From NCBI RefSeq assembly GCF_013839525.1, contig NZ_JACDIS010000011.1, forward strand, positions 90,674 through 154,673: a stretch of 64,000 nt of DNA, read 5' to 3'. Positions within the stretch are counted from its first letter, which is position 1; each line of letters opens with the position of its first letter. The notes beneath the pieces were generated by a model that was not told the origin of the DNA, did no database searches, and saw only the letters and a list, made by a program, of their open reading frames with translations. Both the position numbers and the translations under genes were made by a program. Below are positions 9,865 through 18,070 of this stretch, in pieces. This DNA is from Chthonobacter rhizosphaerae (GTDB lineage Bacteria; Pseudomonadota; Alphaproteobacteria; Rhizobiales; Pleomorphomonadaceae).

Positions 9865-10890
9865 TCAGAGGGTCAGGACCACGCGCCCGTCCACGTGCCC
9901 GGCCTTCAGCCGGTCGAACACGCCGTTGATGGCCTCCAGCGGCTCGGTGGAGGTGGTCGGCTTCACCTTGCCCTCGGCGGCGAACTCGATCGCTTCGGCA
10001 AGGTCGCGCCGGGTGCCCACGATGGAGCCGCGGATGGTGACGCGCTTCAGCACCACGTCGAAGATCGGGGTGGGGAAGTCGCCCGGCGGCAGGCCGACGA
10101 GGCTCACGGTGCCGCGCCGGCGGACCATCTTCAGGGCGTCCGCGAAGGCCTGGCGCGAGACGGCGGTGACCAGCACCCCGTGGGCGCCGCCGTGGGTGGC
10201 CTTCTGGATCGCCGCGCCCACGTCCTCCGTGGCGGCGTTCACCGCCACGTCGGCCCCGAGCGAGCGGGCAAGGTCCAGCTTGTCGTCCGCCACGTCCACG
10301 GCGGCCACGTGCAGGCCCATGGCCTTGGCATATTGGACGGCCACGTGGCCGAGGCCGCCGATGCCGGAGATCACCACCCATTCGCCCGGCCGGGCTTCGG
10401 TCTCCTTCAGGCCCTTGTAGGTGGTCACGCCGGCGCACAGGATGGGCGCCATGGCGACGAAGTCCGGGTTGTCCGGCAGGCGGCCCACGTAGTTGGCGTC
10501 GGCGAGCACGTATTCGGCATAGCCGCCGTCCACCCCGTAGCCGGTGTTGTGCTGGCCCTCGCAGAGCGTCTCCCAGCCGGTGGTGCAATGCTCGCAGCAG
10601 CCGCAGGCGTCGTGGAGCCACGGCACGCCCACCGGGTCACCCTCCTTCAGGCCGGTCACGCCCGGGCCGAGGGCGGCCACATAGCCGACGCCCTCGTGGC
10701 CCGGGATGAAGGGCAGCTTGGGCTTCACCGGCCAGTCGCCGTCGGCGGCGTGGATGTCCGTGTGGCAGACGCCGCTCGCCACGATCTTGACGAGCACCTG
10801 GCCGCGGCCGGGCTCGGGGACGGGCACCTCCTCCAGCACGAGCGGCTGGCCGAAGGCGTGGACGACGGCGGCTTTCATGGTCTTGGGCAT
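9865..10890 (-). CDS. adhP: Zinc-dependent alcohol dehydrogenase, AdhP type
   Basis: 341 aa, the usual length for the propanol-preferring/ethanol-active AdhP group. It interconverts alcohols and aldehydes with NAD(H) in the cytoplasm. Catalytic zinc ligands are Cys42 (GVCHTDIH) and His65-Glu66 (PGHEGVG), plus a later Cys in APILCAGVT. The structural zinc cluster is [15 protein letters not shown] (about 97-111). The Rossmann motif is [17 protein letters not shown]. It is monocistronic by layout, with a hairpin after it and an FNR/FixK-like box about 72 bp upstream of the start codon, which suggests induction at low oxygen. The substrate is not certain from sequence. Confidence 0.93.
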   Translation of the reverse strand: MPKTMKAAVVHAFGQPLVLEEVPVPEPGRGQVLVKIVASGVCHTDIHAADGDWPVKPKLPFIPGHEGVGYVAALGPGVTGLKEGDPVGVPWLHDACGCCEHCTTGWETLCEGQHNTGYGVDGGYAEYVLADANYVGRLPDNPDFVAMAPILCAGVTTYKGLKETEARPGEWVVISGIGGLGHVAVQYAKAMGLHVAAVDVADDKLDLARSLGADVAVNAATEDVGAAIQKATHGGAHGVLVTAVSRQAFADALKMVRRRGTVSLVGLPPGDFPTPIFDVVLKRVTIRGSIVGTRRDLAEAIEFAAEGKVKPTTSTEPLEAINGVFDRLKAGHVDGRVVLTL

Positions 10891-10955
10891 GGGAGCGTCT
10901 CCGAGTTCCCGTGACGGACTGGAGCCACCCTAACGGGCGCCGGCGCACCCGCGCC

Positions 10956-10969
10956 TTGACCCGCGTCAA
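10956..10969. promoter_or_regulatory. FNR/FixK-type anaerobox upstream of adhP
   Basis: TTGACCCGCGTCAA is a perfect inverted repeat that fits TTGA-N6-TCAA, the FixK/FNR half-site layout. Its centre is 72 bp upstream of the adhP start codon, which would put it near -41 for a transcript with a leader of about 30 nt, the class II activator position. Binding is inferred. Confidence 0.6.
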
Positions 10970-11036
10970 ACATGCAACTGTCGCAATCGGGCGCGGCGCA
11001 GCGCCCTCCAGGCGGCCCGACCGCCCGGCCAACCGG

Positions 11037-11732
11037 TCAGCGGTCGGCGAAGCGCTCGTCGAAGGAATAGCCCGCGCCGCGCACCGTGCGGATCGGATCC
11101 GGCTCCTCCGGGCCGTTCAACGATCGGCGGAGCCGGCCGACGTGCACGTCGACGGTGCGGTCGTCCACGTAGACGTCCCGGCCCCACACGCCGTCGAGCA
11201 GCTGCTCGCGGGTATAGACGCGGCCGGGCGTCCGCATCAGGAAGTCGAGGAGGCGGAATTCGATCGGCCCCAGGTGGATGTCCCGGCCGGCGCGGCGGAC
11301 CCGGTGGGTCTCCCGGTCGAGCTCGATCCCGCCGGCCTGGAGCCGGGTGGACACCAGATCGGGCGAGGCCCTGCGCAGCACCGCGTGGACGCGGGCGATC
11401 AGCTCCGGCACCGAGAAGGGCTTCACCACATAATCGTCGGCCCCGACCGCGAGGCCGCGGATCCGGTCGCCCTCGCTGCCGCGCGCGGTCAGCATGATCA
11501 CCGGCAGGCGCGCGCTCGCCGGGTCCTGGCGCAGGCGCCGGCAGAGCTCCAGGCCCGAGACGCCCGGCAGCATCCAGTCGAGGATGAGGAGATCGGGCGG
11601 CGCCTCGCGGACGCTGAGCGCCGCGTCGTCGCCGGTGGAGACGACCTCCACGGCGAAGCCTTCCGCTTCCAGGTTGTAGCTGAGGAGAAGCCGGAGCGGC
11701 TCCTCGTCCTCGGCGATCAGGATCCGTGTCAT
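11037..11732 (-). CDS. phoB: Phosphate-regulon-type response regulator PhoB
   Basis: 231 aa: receiver domain (1-120) plus OmpR/PhoB winged helix (about 130-228). The phosphoacceptor is Asp52 in LILDWMLPGVSG, with the acidic pair in AEDEEP and the conserved Lys in VVKPFS. The DNA-binding part has HLGPIEFRLLDFLM, GRVYTREQLLDGVWG and VDVHVGRLRRSL...RTVRGAGY, the PhoB pattern. PhoR lies upstream on the same strand, 216 bp away, and a candidate PHO box sits in the gap. Rhizobial relatives usually have pst/phoU genes between phoR and phoB; here they are absent. Confidence 0.9.
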   Translation of the reverse strand: MTRILIAEDEEPLRLLLSYNLEAEGFAVEVVSTGDDAALSVREAPPDLLILDWMLPGVSGLELCRRLRQDPASARLPVIMLTARGSEGDRIRGLAVGADDYVVKPFSVPELIARVHAVLRRASPDLVSTRLQAGGIELDRETHRVRRAGRDIHLGPIEFRLLDFLMRTPGRVYTREQLLDGVWGRDVYVDDRTVDVHVGRLRRSLNGPEEPDPIRTVRGAGYSFDERFADR

Positions 11733-11893
11733 GACCCGCCGCCGTCAGGTCCGCGCATCGGCCGGGGCCGGACGCCCGGGCGCTTCGCTCGGCATGTTCG
11801 CACCGCCACTCCCGCGCCGGCCGGGCGACCCGATCGGTCCCGGCGCCCAAACGCTCCGCGACGCGCCGGCTCCATGCCGCCGCCCAGTCGCGG

Positions 11894-11911
11894 ATGACGT
11901 TCTAGTGACGG
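11894..11911 (-). promoter_or_regulatory. Candidate PHO box upstream of phoB
   Basis: Minus strand CCGTCACTAGAACGTCAT: two 7-bp direct repeats (CCGTCAC, ACGTCAT) separated by 4 bp, the 18-bp, 11-bp-period layout of PHO boxes (consensus CTGTCAT-N4-CTGTCAT). The core GTCA is kept in both. It lies about 160 bp before the phoB start. Autoregulation is inferred. Confidence 0.45.
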
Positions 11912-11948
11912 CGGGCCGGAAGATCAAGGCGTTGACCGGACGAGTCTT

Positions 11949-13277
11949 TCAAGAGGCCTCGCGAGGCGCTTCGGCGGCCTTCGCGGCCTCCAGCCAGACG
12001 CTGAAGCTCGCCCCTTCGCCCGGTTTGGAGCGGATCGTCAGCCGGCCCCTGTGGCGGGCCACGATGTGCTTGACGATGGCGAGCCCGAGGCCCGTGCCCT
12101 TGCGCCGCCGGCTCTGGTCCGCGTCGATGCGGTAGAAGCGCTCGGTCAGGCGCGGCAGATGTTCCGGCGGGATGCCGGGCCCGTCGTCCCGCACCGTGAG
12201 GAGCCGGCCGTCCGCCCCGTCCGGGCCCCGTTCCGCCGCGAGCGTGATCTCCACCAGGCCGCCGTCCCGGCCGTACTTGAGGGCGTTCTCCACCAGGTTC
12301 GCGGTCACCTGGATCAGCTCGTCCCGGTCGCCGCGCACCACATGGCCGCCGTCGGCGACCGCCCGCCGGATGGTGGCGCCCGTCTCCGTCGCCAGGGGGC
12401 CCAGCATGTCCACCACCTGGTCGACGATGCGGGCGAGGTCCACGGCCGCCTCCGGGCGCACGTGCGCCTTCATCTCGATGCGGCTCAGCGACAGAAGGTC
12501 GTCGATGAGCCGCGCCATCCGGCCGGCCTGCTCCAGCATGATCTTCAGGAAGCGCTCCCGGTTCACCTCGTCCTTGCGCGCCGGGCCGAGCAGGGTCTCG
12601 ATGAAGCCGGTCAGGGAGGCGAGCGGGGTGCGCAGCTCGTGGCTGGCGTTGGCGATGAAGTCCACGCGCATCCGCTCCACCCGCATCATCTCGGTCTCGT
12701 CGTGGAGGCGCACGAAGATGAAGTCGGCGCGTGGCCGCCCCTCGCGCTTGCCCATGCGGATGCCGGCGACCCGCGCCACCCAGGCGCGCTCGGTCGGCAC
12801 CCGCTCGCCGAAGCGCACAGTCTCCACCGTGTCGCCGCGGCCGACCCGTTCCAGGGCGGCCAGGAGCTCGGGCACCCGCAGCTTGAACGACAAAGGGTCG
12901 CCGGTCCGGCCGGCGCCGAACCGCTCGGTGGCGGCGTTGTTCTGATAGCGCACGATGCCGGTGCCGTCGGTGATGAAGCAGGGGTCCTCCATCACCTCGA
13001 CGAGGAGCTTCATGCCGGTGTCCGGCCACACGGGCGTGCCGGCGGCGCGCACGGGCTTGCCCCGGATCCGTGCCGGCCCGGCGAGCCCGCCGGCCGCCGC
13101 CACGAGGGCGAGCACGACGACGCCCGCGAGGGCCGCGGCCGGCGGCACCTCGTAGAGAGCGACGGCGAGGACCGCGAGCCCCGCCGCGGCGGCCAGAAGC
13201 CAGCGACTGGACCGCACCCGGCCCAGCATGCGGGCCAGCCTTCCCTCCGGCCTGTCGTCCTCGTCCGTCTCGGCCAT
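11949..13277 (-). CDS. phoR: Phosphate-regulon-type sensor histidine kinase PhoR
   Basis: 442 aa. Two N-terminal hydrophobic segments (about 24-42 and 45-66) with almost no periplasmic loop, as in PhoR. A PAS domain follows (about 95-205, DPCFITDGTGIVRYQNNAA). The HisKA box is FIANASHELRTPLASLTGF, with the phosphoacceptor His about residue 214. The ATPase part has NLVENALKYG (N box), VRDDGPGIPPEHL (G1) and RRKGTGLGLAIVKHI (G2). It is the cognate kinase for the adjacent PhoB. It is divergent from ppk2, which fits phosphate physiology. It could be another PhoR-like kinase, but the pairing favours PhoR. Confidence 0.88.
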   Translation of the reverse strand: MAETDEDDRPEGRLARMLGRVRSSRWLLAAAAGLAVLAVALYEVPPAAALAGVVVLALVAAAGGLAGPARIRGKPVRAAGTPVWPDTGMKLLVEVMEDPCFITDGTGIVRYQNNAATERFGAGRTGDPLSFKLRVPELLAALERVGRGDTVETVRFGERVPTERAWVARVAGIRMGKREGRPRADFIFVRLHDETEMMRVERMRVDFIANASHELRTPLASLTGFIETLLGPARKDEVNRERFLKIMLEQAGRMARLIDDLLSLSRIEMKAHVRPEAAVDLARIVDQVVDMLGPLATETGATIRRAVADGGHVVRGDRDELIQVTANLVENALKYGRDGGLVEITLAAERGPDGADGRLLTVRDDGPGIPPEHLPRLTERFYRIDADQSRRRKGTGLGLAIVKHIVARHRGRLTIRSKPGEGASFSVWLEAAKAAEAPREAS

Positions 13278-13452
13278 CGAGCCGCTCTCCCCGGTTTGCC
13301 GTTCAGCGCCCGCGCCGCCGACCGGCCCGGGCCTCCCCTCGCCCGGGCGACCGTCGCAGGGGGGACAGTGTGCCTCGAATCATCCACCGTGTCGCTTTGG
13401 CTTGCGAGGCTGGTAGCATCCGGCGGCGACGCTGGGGTGACGGGAGGAGCGG

Positions 13453-14541
13453 ATGGCGAAGACGAAGAAGGCCGACAGCGGCCGGAAGGCCGAAGGTGCT
13501 CGGAAGGTCGAAGGTGTTCGGAAGACCGGCGGCCGTCGGAAAACCGCCGACGGCCGGACGGCCGACGGCGGGGCGGCCGCCCGCAACGGGGCGGACGCCG
13601 ACGCGGCGCTCGGGGCGGACCGCCCCGAGGCGGTGGCCGCGCGCGAAGGCGCGGCCGTGCTGGCCGCCCAGGCGCCGGAGGCCCCGGCCATCCTGGTCGG
13701 CGGGATCGCGTTCGACCTCGACGATCCGCACCTGCCGCCGGAGATCCGCGATGGCGCGCTCGCCTCGGGCGGCTATCCCTACGAGGACACCACCAAGGAC
13801 CGGGTCTACGAGGACCAGCTCCGCCTGCTGCAGATCGAGCTCGTCAAGCTGCAGCAGTGGGTGGTGGAGACCGGCGAGCGGGTGATGATCCTGTTCGAGG
13901 GGCGGGACGCGGCCGGCAAGGGCGGCATGGTGTCCACCTTCCGGGCCTACATGAACCCGCGCTCGGCCCGCTCCGTGGCGCTGCCGAAGCCGAGCGACAC
14001 CGAGCGCGGCCAGTGGTATTTCCAGCGCTACGTCGCCCACCTGCCGACCCGCGGCGAAATCGTCCTGTTCGACCGGTCCTGGTACAACCGGGCCGGCGTG
14101 GAGCGGGTGATGGGCTTCTGCACCGAAGAGGAGAGCGACACCTTCCTGGCCGAGGCGCCCAAGCTGGAAGCCCTCCTGGTGGAGGACGGCCTGCGCCTCT
14201 TCAAGGTCTGGCTCGACATCGGCCGCGAGATGCAGCTGAAGCGCTTCCACGACCGGCGGCACGATCCCCTGAAGATCTGGAAGCTCTCTCCGGTCGACAT
14301 CAAGGCGCTCGCGCTCTGGGACGACTATACCGCCGCGCGCGACCGCATGCTGGCGGCGACCCACACGGACCTCGCGCCCTGGCTGGTGATCAAGGCGAAC
14401 GACAAGAAGCGGGCGCGGCTCAACGCCATCCGGCACGTTTTGACCCATCTCGACTACGAGGGGAAATCCGCCGACGCGATCGGGGCGGTGGACCCGGCCA
14501 TCCTGGGCCACGGCCCCGACATCCTGAAAAGCGGCGGCTGA
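13453..14541 (+). CDS. ppk2: Polyphosphate kinase 2
   Basis: 362 aa. PPK2 enzymes phosphorylate nucleoside diphosphates with polyphosphate, or the reverse. Walker A is [15 protein letters not shown] (about residue 153), Walker [18 protein letters not shown], and the lid region is [16 protein letters not shown]; length and motifs fit the single-domain PPK2 group. The first 75 residues are a Lys/Arg/Gly/Ala-rich tail with short internal repeats ([14 protein letters not shown]) that is probably disordered. A strong ribosome binding site (GGGAGGAGC) precedes the ATG. It is divergent from phoR across 175 bp; no clear PHO box was found there. Confidence 0.92.
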   Translation: MAKTKKADSGRKAEGARKVEGVRKTGGRRKTADGRTADGGAAARNGADADAALGADRPEAVAAREGAAVLAAQAPEAPAILVGGIAFDLDDPHLPPEIRDGALASGGYPYEDTTKDRVYEDQLRLLQIELVKLQQWVVETGERVMILFEGRDAAGKGGMVSTFRAYMNPRSARSVALPKPSDTERGQWYFQRYVAHLPTRGEIVLFDRSWYNRAGVERVMGFCTEEESDTFLAEAPKLEALLVEDGLRLFKVWLDIGREMQLKRFHDRRHDPLKIWKLSPVDIKALALWDDYTAARDRMLAATHTDLAPWLVIKANDKKRARLNAIRHVLTHLDYEGKSADAIGAVDPAILGHGPDILKSGG

Positions 14542-14657
14542 GGAGCCGCGCCCTCGGGCTTGCGTCCGAAAAGCGGCCGCCCCGGTCCGGCGGGCGGCCG
14601 GAGCGCGCGGGCCGCGGGTTCGCCCGTAAGGCCCGCTCGCCGTCCGCCGAGGTCGCG

Positions 14658-15770
14658 TCAGAGCGGGCGGAGCGGCACCTTGAGGGCGCCGACCAGCTCG
14701 GCGCCGGCGTCTCCGAAGCTGCAGCTCCCGCCGGCGGCGGTCACCAAGGTCTCCACCAGGAAGCGGCGGGCCTCGGCGGCCGCCTGGATCCGGGCCGCGT
14801 CGTCCCCGTCCACCGCACGCGCCGGCCCGGTCGCCGCCACGGTGAGTTCGATCAGGAGCGCGCCGTCGCGCACGCGCGGCGTCACCACCAGCCGGCGGCC
14901 GGAGCGCACCACGTCCAGCGCCTCGGCGAAGAAACCGTGCACGAGGTCGGCGAAGATGGCCGGGTTGGCCTCGATCGGCACCGGCAGGTAGGGCGGCACG
15001 AAGGCCACCTCGGCGCCCCTGCCTGCCCGCACCCGGAGGGTGGCGACCGCGTCCGCCAGATAGGGAACCACGTCGAAGCGGGCGATCCCGCCCTGGCGGG
15101 AGGCGCGCTCCAGGTCGGCCAGACGGTGGATCACGTCGCCGCGCAGGTCGTGCCCGGGCGTGCCGGCATCGGCGAACAGGATCTGGCCGGCGGCGAGATC
15201 CCGAAGGTCGGTGGTCCGGCTGGCGCGGTCGAGGGTCCGCATGAGCGCGCGCAACCACGGGCCGACGCCGCCCGCCTGCCGGGCGTCGGCGACCTCGGCC
15301 ACCGCGTCCGTCTCCTCCGGCAGGAGCGTCGCCAGGATGCGGTCGAAGGCGGCGGCGGACAGGTCGTCCTTGGCCACGTAGCCGGCCGCTCCGGCGCGGC
15401 GGCCGATCAGCTCGATATCCTCGTTCTCCAGCGACGAGACCAGCACGACCTTGCAGTCCGGGTCGGCCTTGAGTTCGTCGACGAGCGGGATGGTGGTCTC
15501 GCTGCCGAGCCAGAAGTCGCACAGCACCACGTCGAACCGGTGCCTGGCGGTCATCGCCCGGGCGGCCGCGAGGGTCGGCGCGTGGGCGAACTCGACGGCG
15601 AAGCGGCCGGACTGGGACAGGTGCCGTCGGACGAGGAAGACGTCGTCCTCGTCGTCCTCCACGTAGAGAAGAGTGATCGGGCGCTGCGGACGCAGGTTCC
15701 CACGGCCGACGACCGTCAGGCGGGCGGTCTTGCGCGTGTCGGACGTGCGGTGGTCGGACGGACCGAACAT
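14658..15770 (-). CDS. Receiver-domain protein with degenerate kinase-like/ChpT-like C-terminus
   Basis: 370 aa from the chosen start (MFGPSDHRTS, with GGGAGATG upstream; an in-frame ATG at 15791 is the alternative). Residues 32-150 form a receiver: YVEDDEDD acidic pair, phosphoacceptor Asp85 in FDVVLCDFWLG, Lys in GYVAKDDLS. After a helical region (about 185-245), the last 130 residues resemble a histidine-kinase ATPase or ChpT-type fold (IEANPAIFADLVHGFFAEALDVV, then DGALLIELTVAATG) but without the G1/G2 glycine boxes. So it is probably not a kinase, perhaps a phosphorelay partner. It is divergent from galE, and a CtrA-type site lies upstream. Exact function unknown. Confidence 0.7.
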   Translation of the reverse strand: MFGPSDHRTSDTRKTARLTVVGRGNLRPQRPITLLYVEDDEDDVFLVRRHLSQSGRFAVEFAHAPTLAAARAMTARHRFDVVLCDFWLGSETTIPLVDELKADPDCKVVLVSSLENEDIELIGRRAGAAGYVAKDDLSAAAFDRILATLLPEETDAVAEVADARQAGGVGPWLRALMRTLDRASRTTDLRDLAAGQILFADAGTPGHDLRGDVIHRLADLERASRQGGIARFDVVPYLADAVATLRVRAGRGAEVAFVPPYLPVPIEANPAIFADLVHGFFAEALDVVRSGRRLVVTPRVRDGALLIELTVAATGPARAVDGDDAARIQAAAEARRFLVETLVTAAGGSCSFGDAGAELVGALKVPLRPL

Positions 15771-15867
15771 CTCATCTCCCTCGCCGACCAACAGGCCGAC
15801 GGTCTTTACGAATCACACCCAAGCCTTTCCCAAGGCGCTCTCCTTAACAAGACTTCAGCAACCATGA

Positions 15868-15883
15868 TTAACAACTGGTTAAC
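15868..15883 (+). promoter_or_regulatory. CtrA-type binding motif TTAA-N7-TTAAC
   Basis: TTAACAACTGGTTAAC exactly fits TTAA-N7-TTAAC, the full CtrA consensus of alphaproteobacteria. A further TTAA lies 24 bp to the left (15844), and a CcrM methylation site GAATC lies at 15810-15814. The motif is about 100 bp upstream of the receiver gene (minus) and 150 bp upstream of galE (plus). Confidence 0.6.
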
Positions 15884-16032
15884 GACCTCCCACGGACCGC
15901 AGGAGGCCTTATGGATCTGTGAACCGAGGCGGGCGCGACCGTTTGCCAGCATTGGGAGGAGCCGGTAAGACCGGGACGCGGTCGTGCCGGGGCAGCGCGG
16001 GCTTGCGGGCGGGCCGCCAGGAGGTGAATGTC

Positions 16033-17025
16033 ATGGCAGTTCTGGTCACGGGTGGCGCCGGCTACATCGGCAGCCACATGGTTCATGCGCTCGTTGACCG
16101 TGGCGAGACCGTGGTCGTGGTGGACGACCTGTCGACCGGGTTCGACGCCGTCCTGCCGGAGGCCGCCACCCTTGTGGTCGGCGACATCGGCGACCAGCCG
16201 CTGATCGAGGAGACGATCGCCCGCCATGGGGTGACCGGCATCGCCCATTTCGCCGGCTCGATCGTGGTGCCGGAATCCGTCTCCAACCCGTTGAAATACT
16301 ATCACAACAATACCGTGAAGTCCCGGGCCCTGATCGAGGCGGCGGTGAAGCGGGGCGTGCAATCCTTCCTGTTCTCGTCCACGGCGGCGGTCTACGGCGA
16401 GCCCTCCAAGGCGCTGATCGACGAGACCATGGCGCCGGCGCCGGTGTCGCCCTACGGCTGGTCGAAGCTGATGACCGAGATCATGCTCCGCGACACCGCG
16501 GCCGCCCACGGCCTGCGCTACGCGGTGCTGCGCTACTTCAACGTGGCCGGGGCCGACCCGAAGGGCCGCACCGGCCAGTCGACCCCGAACGCCACCCACC
16601 TGATCAAGATCGCCAGCCAGACCGCCCTCGGCGACCGGCCGCACATGAGCGTGTTCGGCACCGACTACCCGACGCCGGACGGCACCTGCCTGCGCGACTA
16701 CATCCACGTGACCGATCTGATCGACGCCCACGTCCTCGCCCTCGCCCACCTGATGGACGGCGGCGACAGCCTCACGTGCAACTGCGGCTACGGCACCGGC
16801 TACTCCGTGCTGGAGGTGATCGACGCGGTGAAACGCGTCTCGGGGGTGGACTTCAAGGTCGAAATCGCAGAGCGTCGCGCCGGGGATCCGTCGGCCCTCA
16901 TCGCCGATTCCGCCAGGATCCGGGCCCTGCTCGGCTGGACCCCCAAGCATGCGGACCTGGACATGATCGTGTCCCACGCCCTGTCGTGGGAAGATTCGCT
17001 GAGAAAGCGCAACACCAAGCCCTGA
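16033..17025 (+). CDS. galE: UDP-glucose 4-epimerase
   Basis: 330 aa. It interconverts UDP-glucose and UDP-galactose for surface polysaccharides. NAD-binding VTGGAGYIGSHM starts at residue 4; active-site SPYGWSKLM holds the Tyr-x3-Lys pair, with the SSTAAVYG serine region before it; RYFNVAGADP and GTCLRDYIHV are typical. The frame is open further upstream, but AGGAGGTGA sits 7 bp before this ATG and the protein then starts MAVLVTGG, so this start was chosen. It leads a co-directional set with kdsD and kdsA (40 and 33 bp gaps). Confidence 0.95.
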   Translation: MAVLVTGGAGYIGSHMVHALVDRGETVVVVDDLSTGFDAVLPEAATLVVGDIGDQPLIEETIARHGVTGIAHFAGSIVVPESVSNPLKYYHNNTVKSRALIEAAVKRGVQSFLFSSTAAVYGEPSKALIDETMAPAPVSPYGWSKLMTEIMLRDTAAAHGLRYAVLRYFNVAGADPKGRTGQSTPNATHLIKIASQTALGDRPHMSVFGTDYPTPDGTCLRDYIHVTDLIDAHVLALAHLMDGGDSLTCNCGYGTGYSVLEVIDAVKRVSGVDFKVEIAERRAGDPSALIADSARIRALLGWTPKHADLDMIVSHALSWEDSLRKRNTKP

Positions 17026-17065
17026 CGCGCCGGCGCCGGGGCTTCCCTGGAGACCCGGCAGCCCC

Positions 17066-18037
17066 ATGCCCATGAAGACGACGGCGTCCGCCCTCCGGAC
17101 GCTCGACATCGCCACCAAAGCCATCGATGCCGTCCGGTCCGAGATCGGCGACGGGAAACTCGGCGAGCGGCTGGCCGCTGCCGCCCGGCTGATCCGCGAC
17201 GCCTCCGGGCGCCTGATCGTGGTCGGCGTCGGCAAGAGCGGCCATATCGGCCGCAAGCTCGCCGCCACCTTCGCGTCCACCGGCACGCCGGCGTATTTCG
17301 TGCACGCCGGCGAGGCGAGCCACGGCGACCTCGGCATGATCGACCGGGAGGACGTGGTGCTCGCCCTGTCCTGGTCCGGCGAGACCACCGAGCTCGCCGA
17401 CATCCTGACCTACGCCAAGCGGTTCAACGTGCCGCTGATCGCCCTGACGTCGGGCGCCCAGTCCACCCTCGCCCGCAACGCGGACGTGGCGCTGGTGCTG
17501 CCGAAGGTGCAGGAGGCCTGCCCGAACGGGCTCGCCCCCACCACGTCCACCCTCCTCCAGCTCGCCATCGGGGACGCGCTCGCGATCGCGCTCCTGGAGG
17601 AGAAGGGCTTCTCGGCCATCGACTTCCGGGTCTTCCACCCGGGCGGCAAGCTCGGCGCGCAGCTCACCTTCGTGCGCGACCTGATGCACGAGGGCGACCG
17701 CATGCCGCTCCTTTCGACCGGAGCCCCGATGACGGACGCCCTGATGGAGATGACGTCGCGCGGGTTCGGCGTGGTCGGCATCACCGACCCCGCCGGCGAC
17801 CTCGTCGGCGTGATCACGGACGGCGACCTCCGCCGGCACATGTCCATGGAGATCCTGTCGCTCCCGGTGGACGAGGTGATGAGCCGGGCGCCGAAGACGA
17901 TCGCGCCGGACGTGATCGCCGGCGAGGCGCTGGAGTCCATGCAGGCCCAGCAGATCAGCGTCCTCTTCGTGGTCGAGAACGGCAAGCCCGTGGGCATCAT
18001 CCACGTTCTCGACATGCTCCGGGCCGGCGTGGCCTGA
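17066..18037 (+). CDS. kdsD: D-arabinose 5-phosphate isomerase (KpsF/KdsD)
   Basis: 323 aa, the normal length. It converts D-ribulose 5-phosphate to D-arabinose 5-phosphate, the first step to Kdo. The SIS domain (about 35-170) has VVGVGKSGHIGRKLAATFASTG and LSWSGETTELADIL, followed by ACPNGLAPTTSTLLQLAIGDALA and FRVFHPGGKLG. Two CBS domains (about 205-320) follow, with GVVGITDPAGDLVGVITDGDLRR and SVLFVVENGKPVGIIHVLD. Adjacent kdsA uses its product. Confidence 0.96.
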   Translation: MPMKTTASALRTLDIATKAIDAVRSEIGDGKLGERLAAAARLIRDASGRLIVVGVGKSGHIGRKLAATFASTGTPAYFVHAGEASHGDLGMIDREDVVLALSWSGETTELADILTYAKRFNVPLIALTSGAQSTLARNADVALVLPKVQEACPNGLAPTTSTLLQLAIGDALAIALLEEKGFSAIDFRVFHPGGKLGAQLTFVRDLMHEGDRMPLLSTGAPMTDALMEMTSRGFGVVGITDPAGDLVGVITDGDLRRHMSMEILSLPVDEVMSRAPKTIAPDVIAGEALESMQAQQISVLFVVENGKPVGIIHVLDMLRAGVA

Positions 18038-18070
18038 CCGGCCGCCCCCCGCCTTCAAAGGAAAACCGCC

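Noticed and set aside
12051..15968. Very long open frame on the plus strand, antisense to phoR and across ppk2
   Set aside because: Composition is His/Asp/Arg/Gly-rich with no recognisable domain; the real genes in other frames have full family motifs. It is a by-product of high GC.
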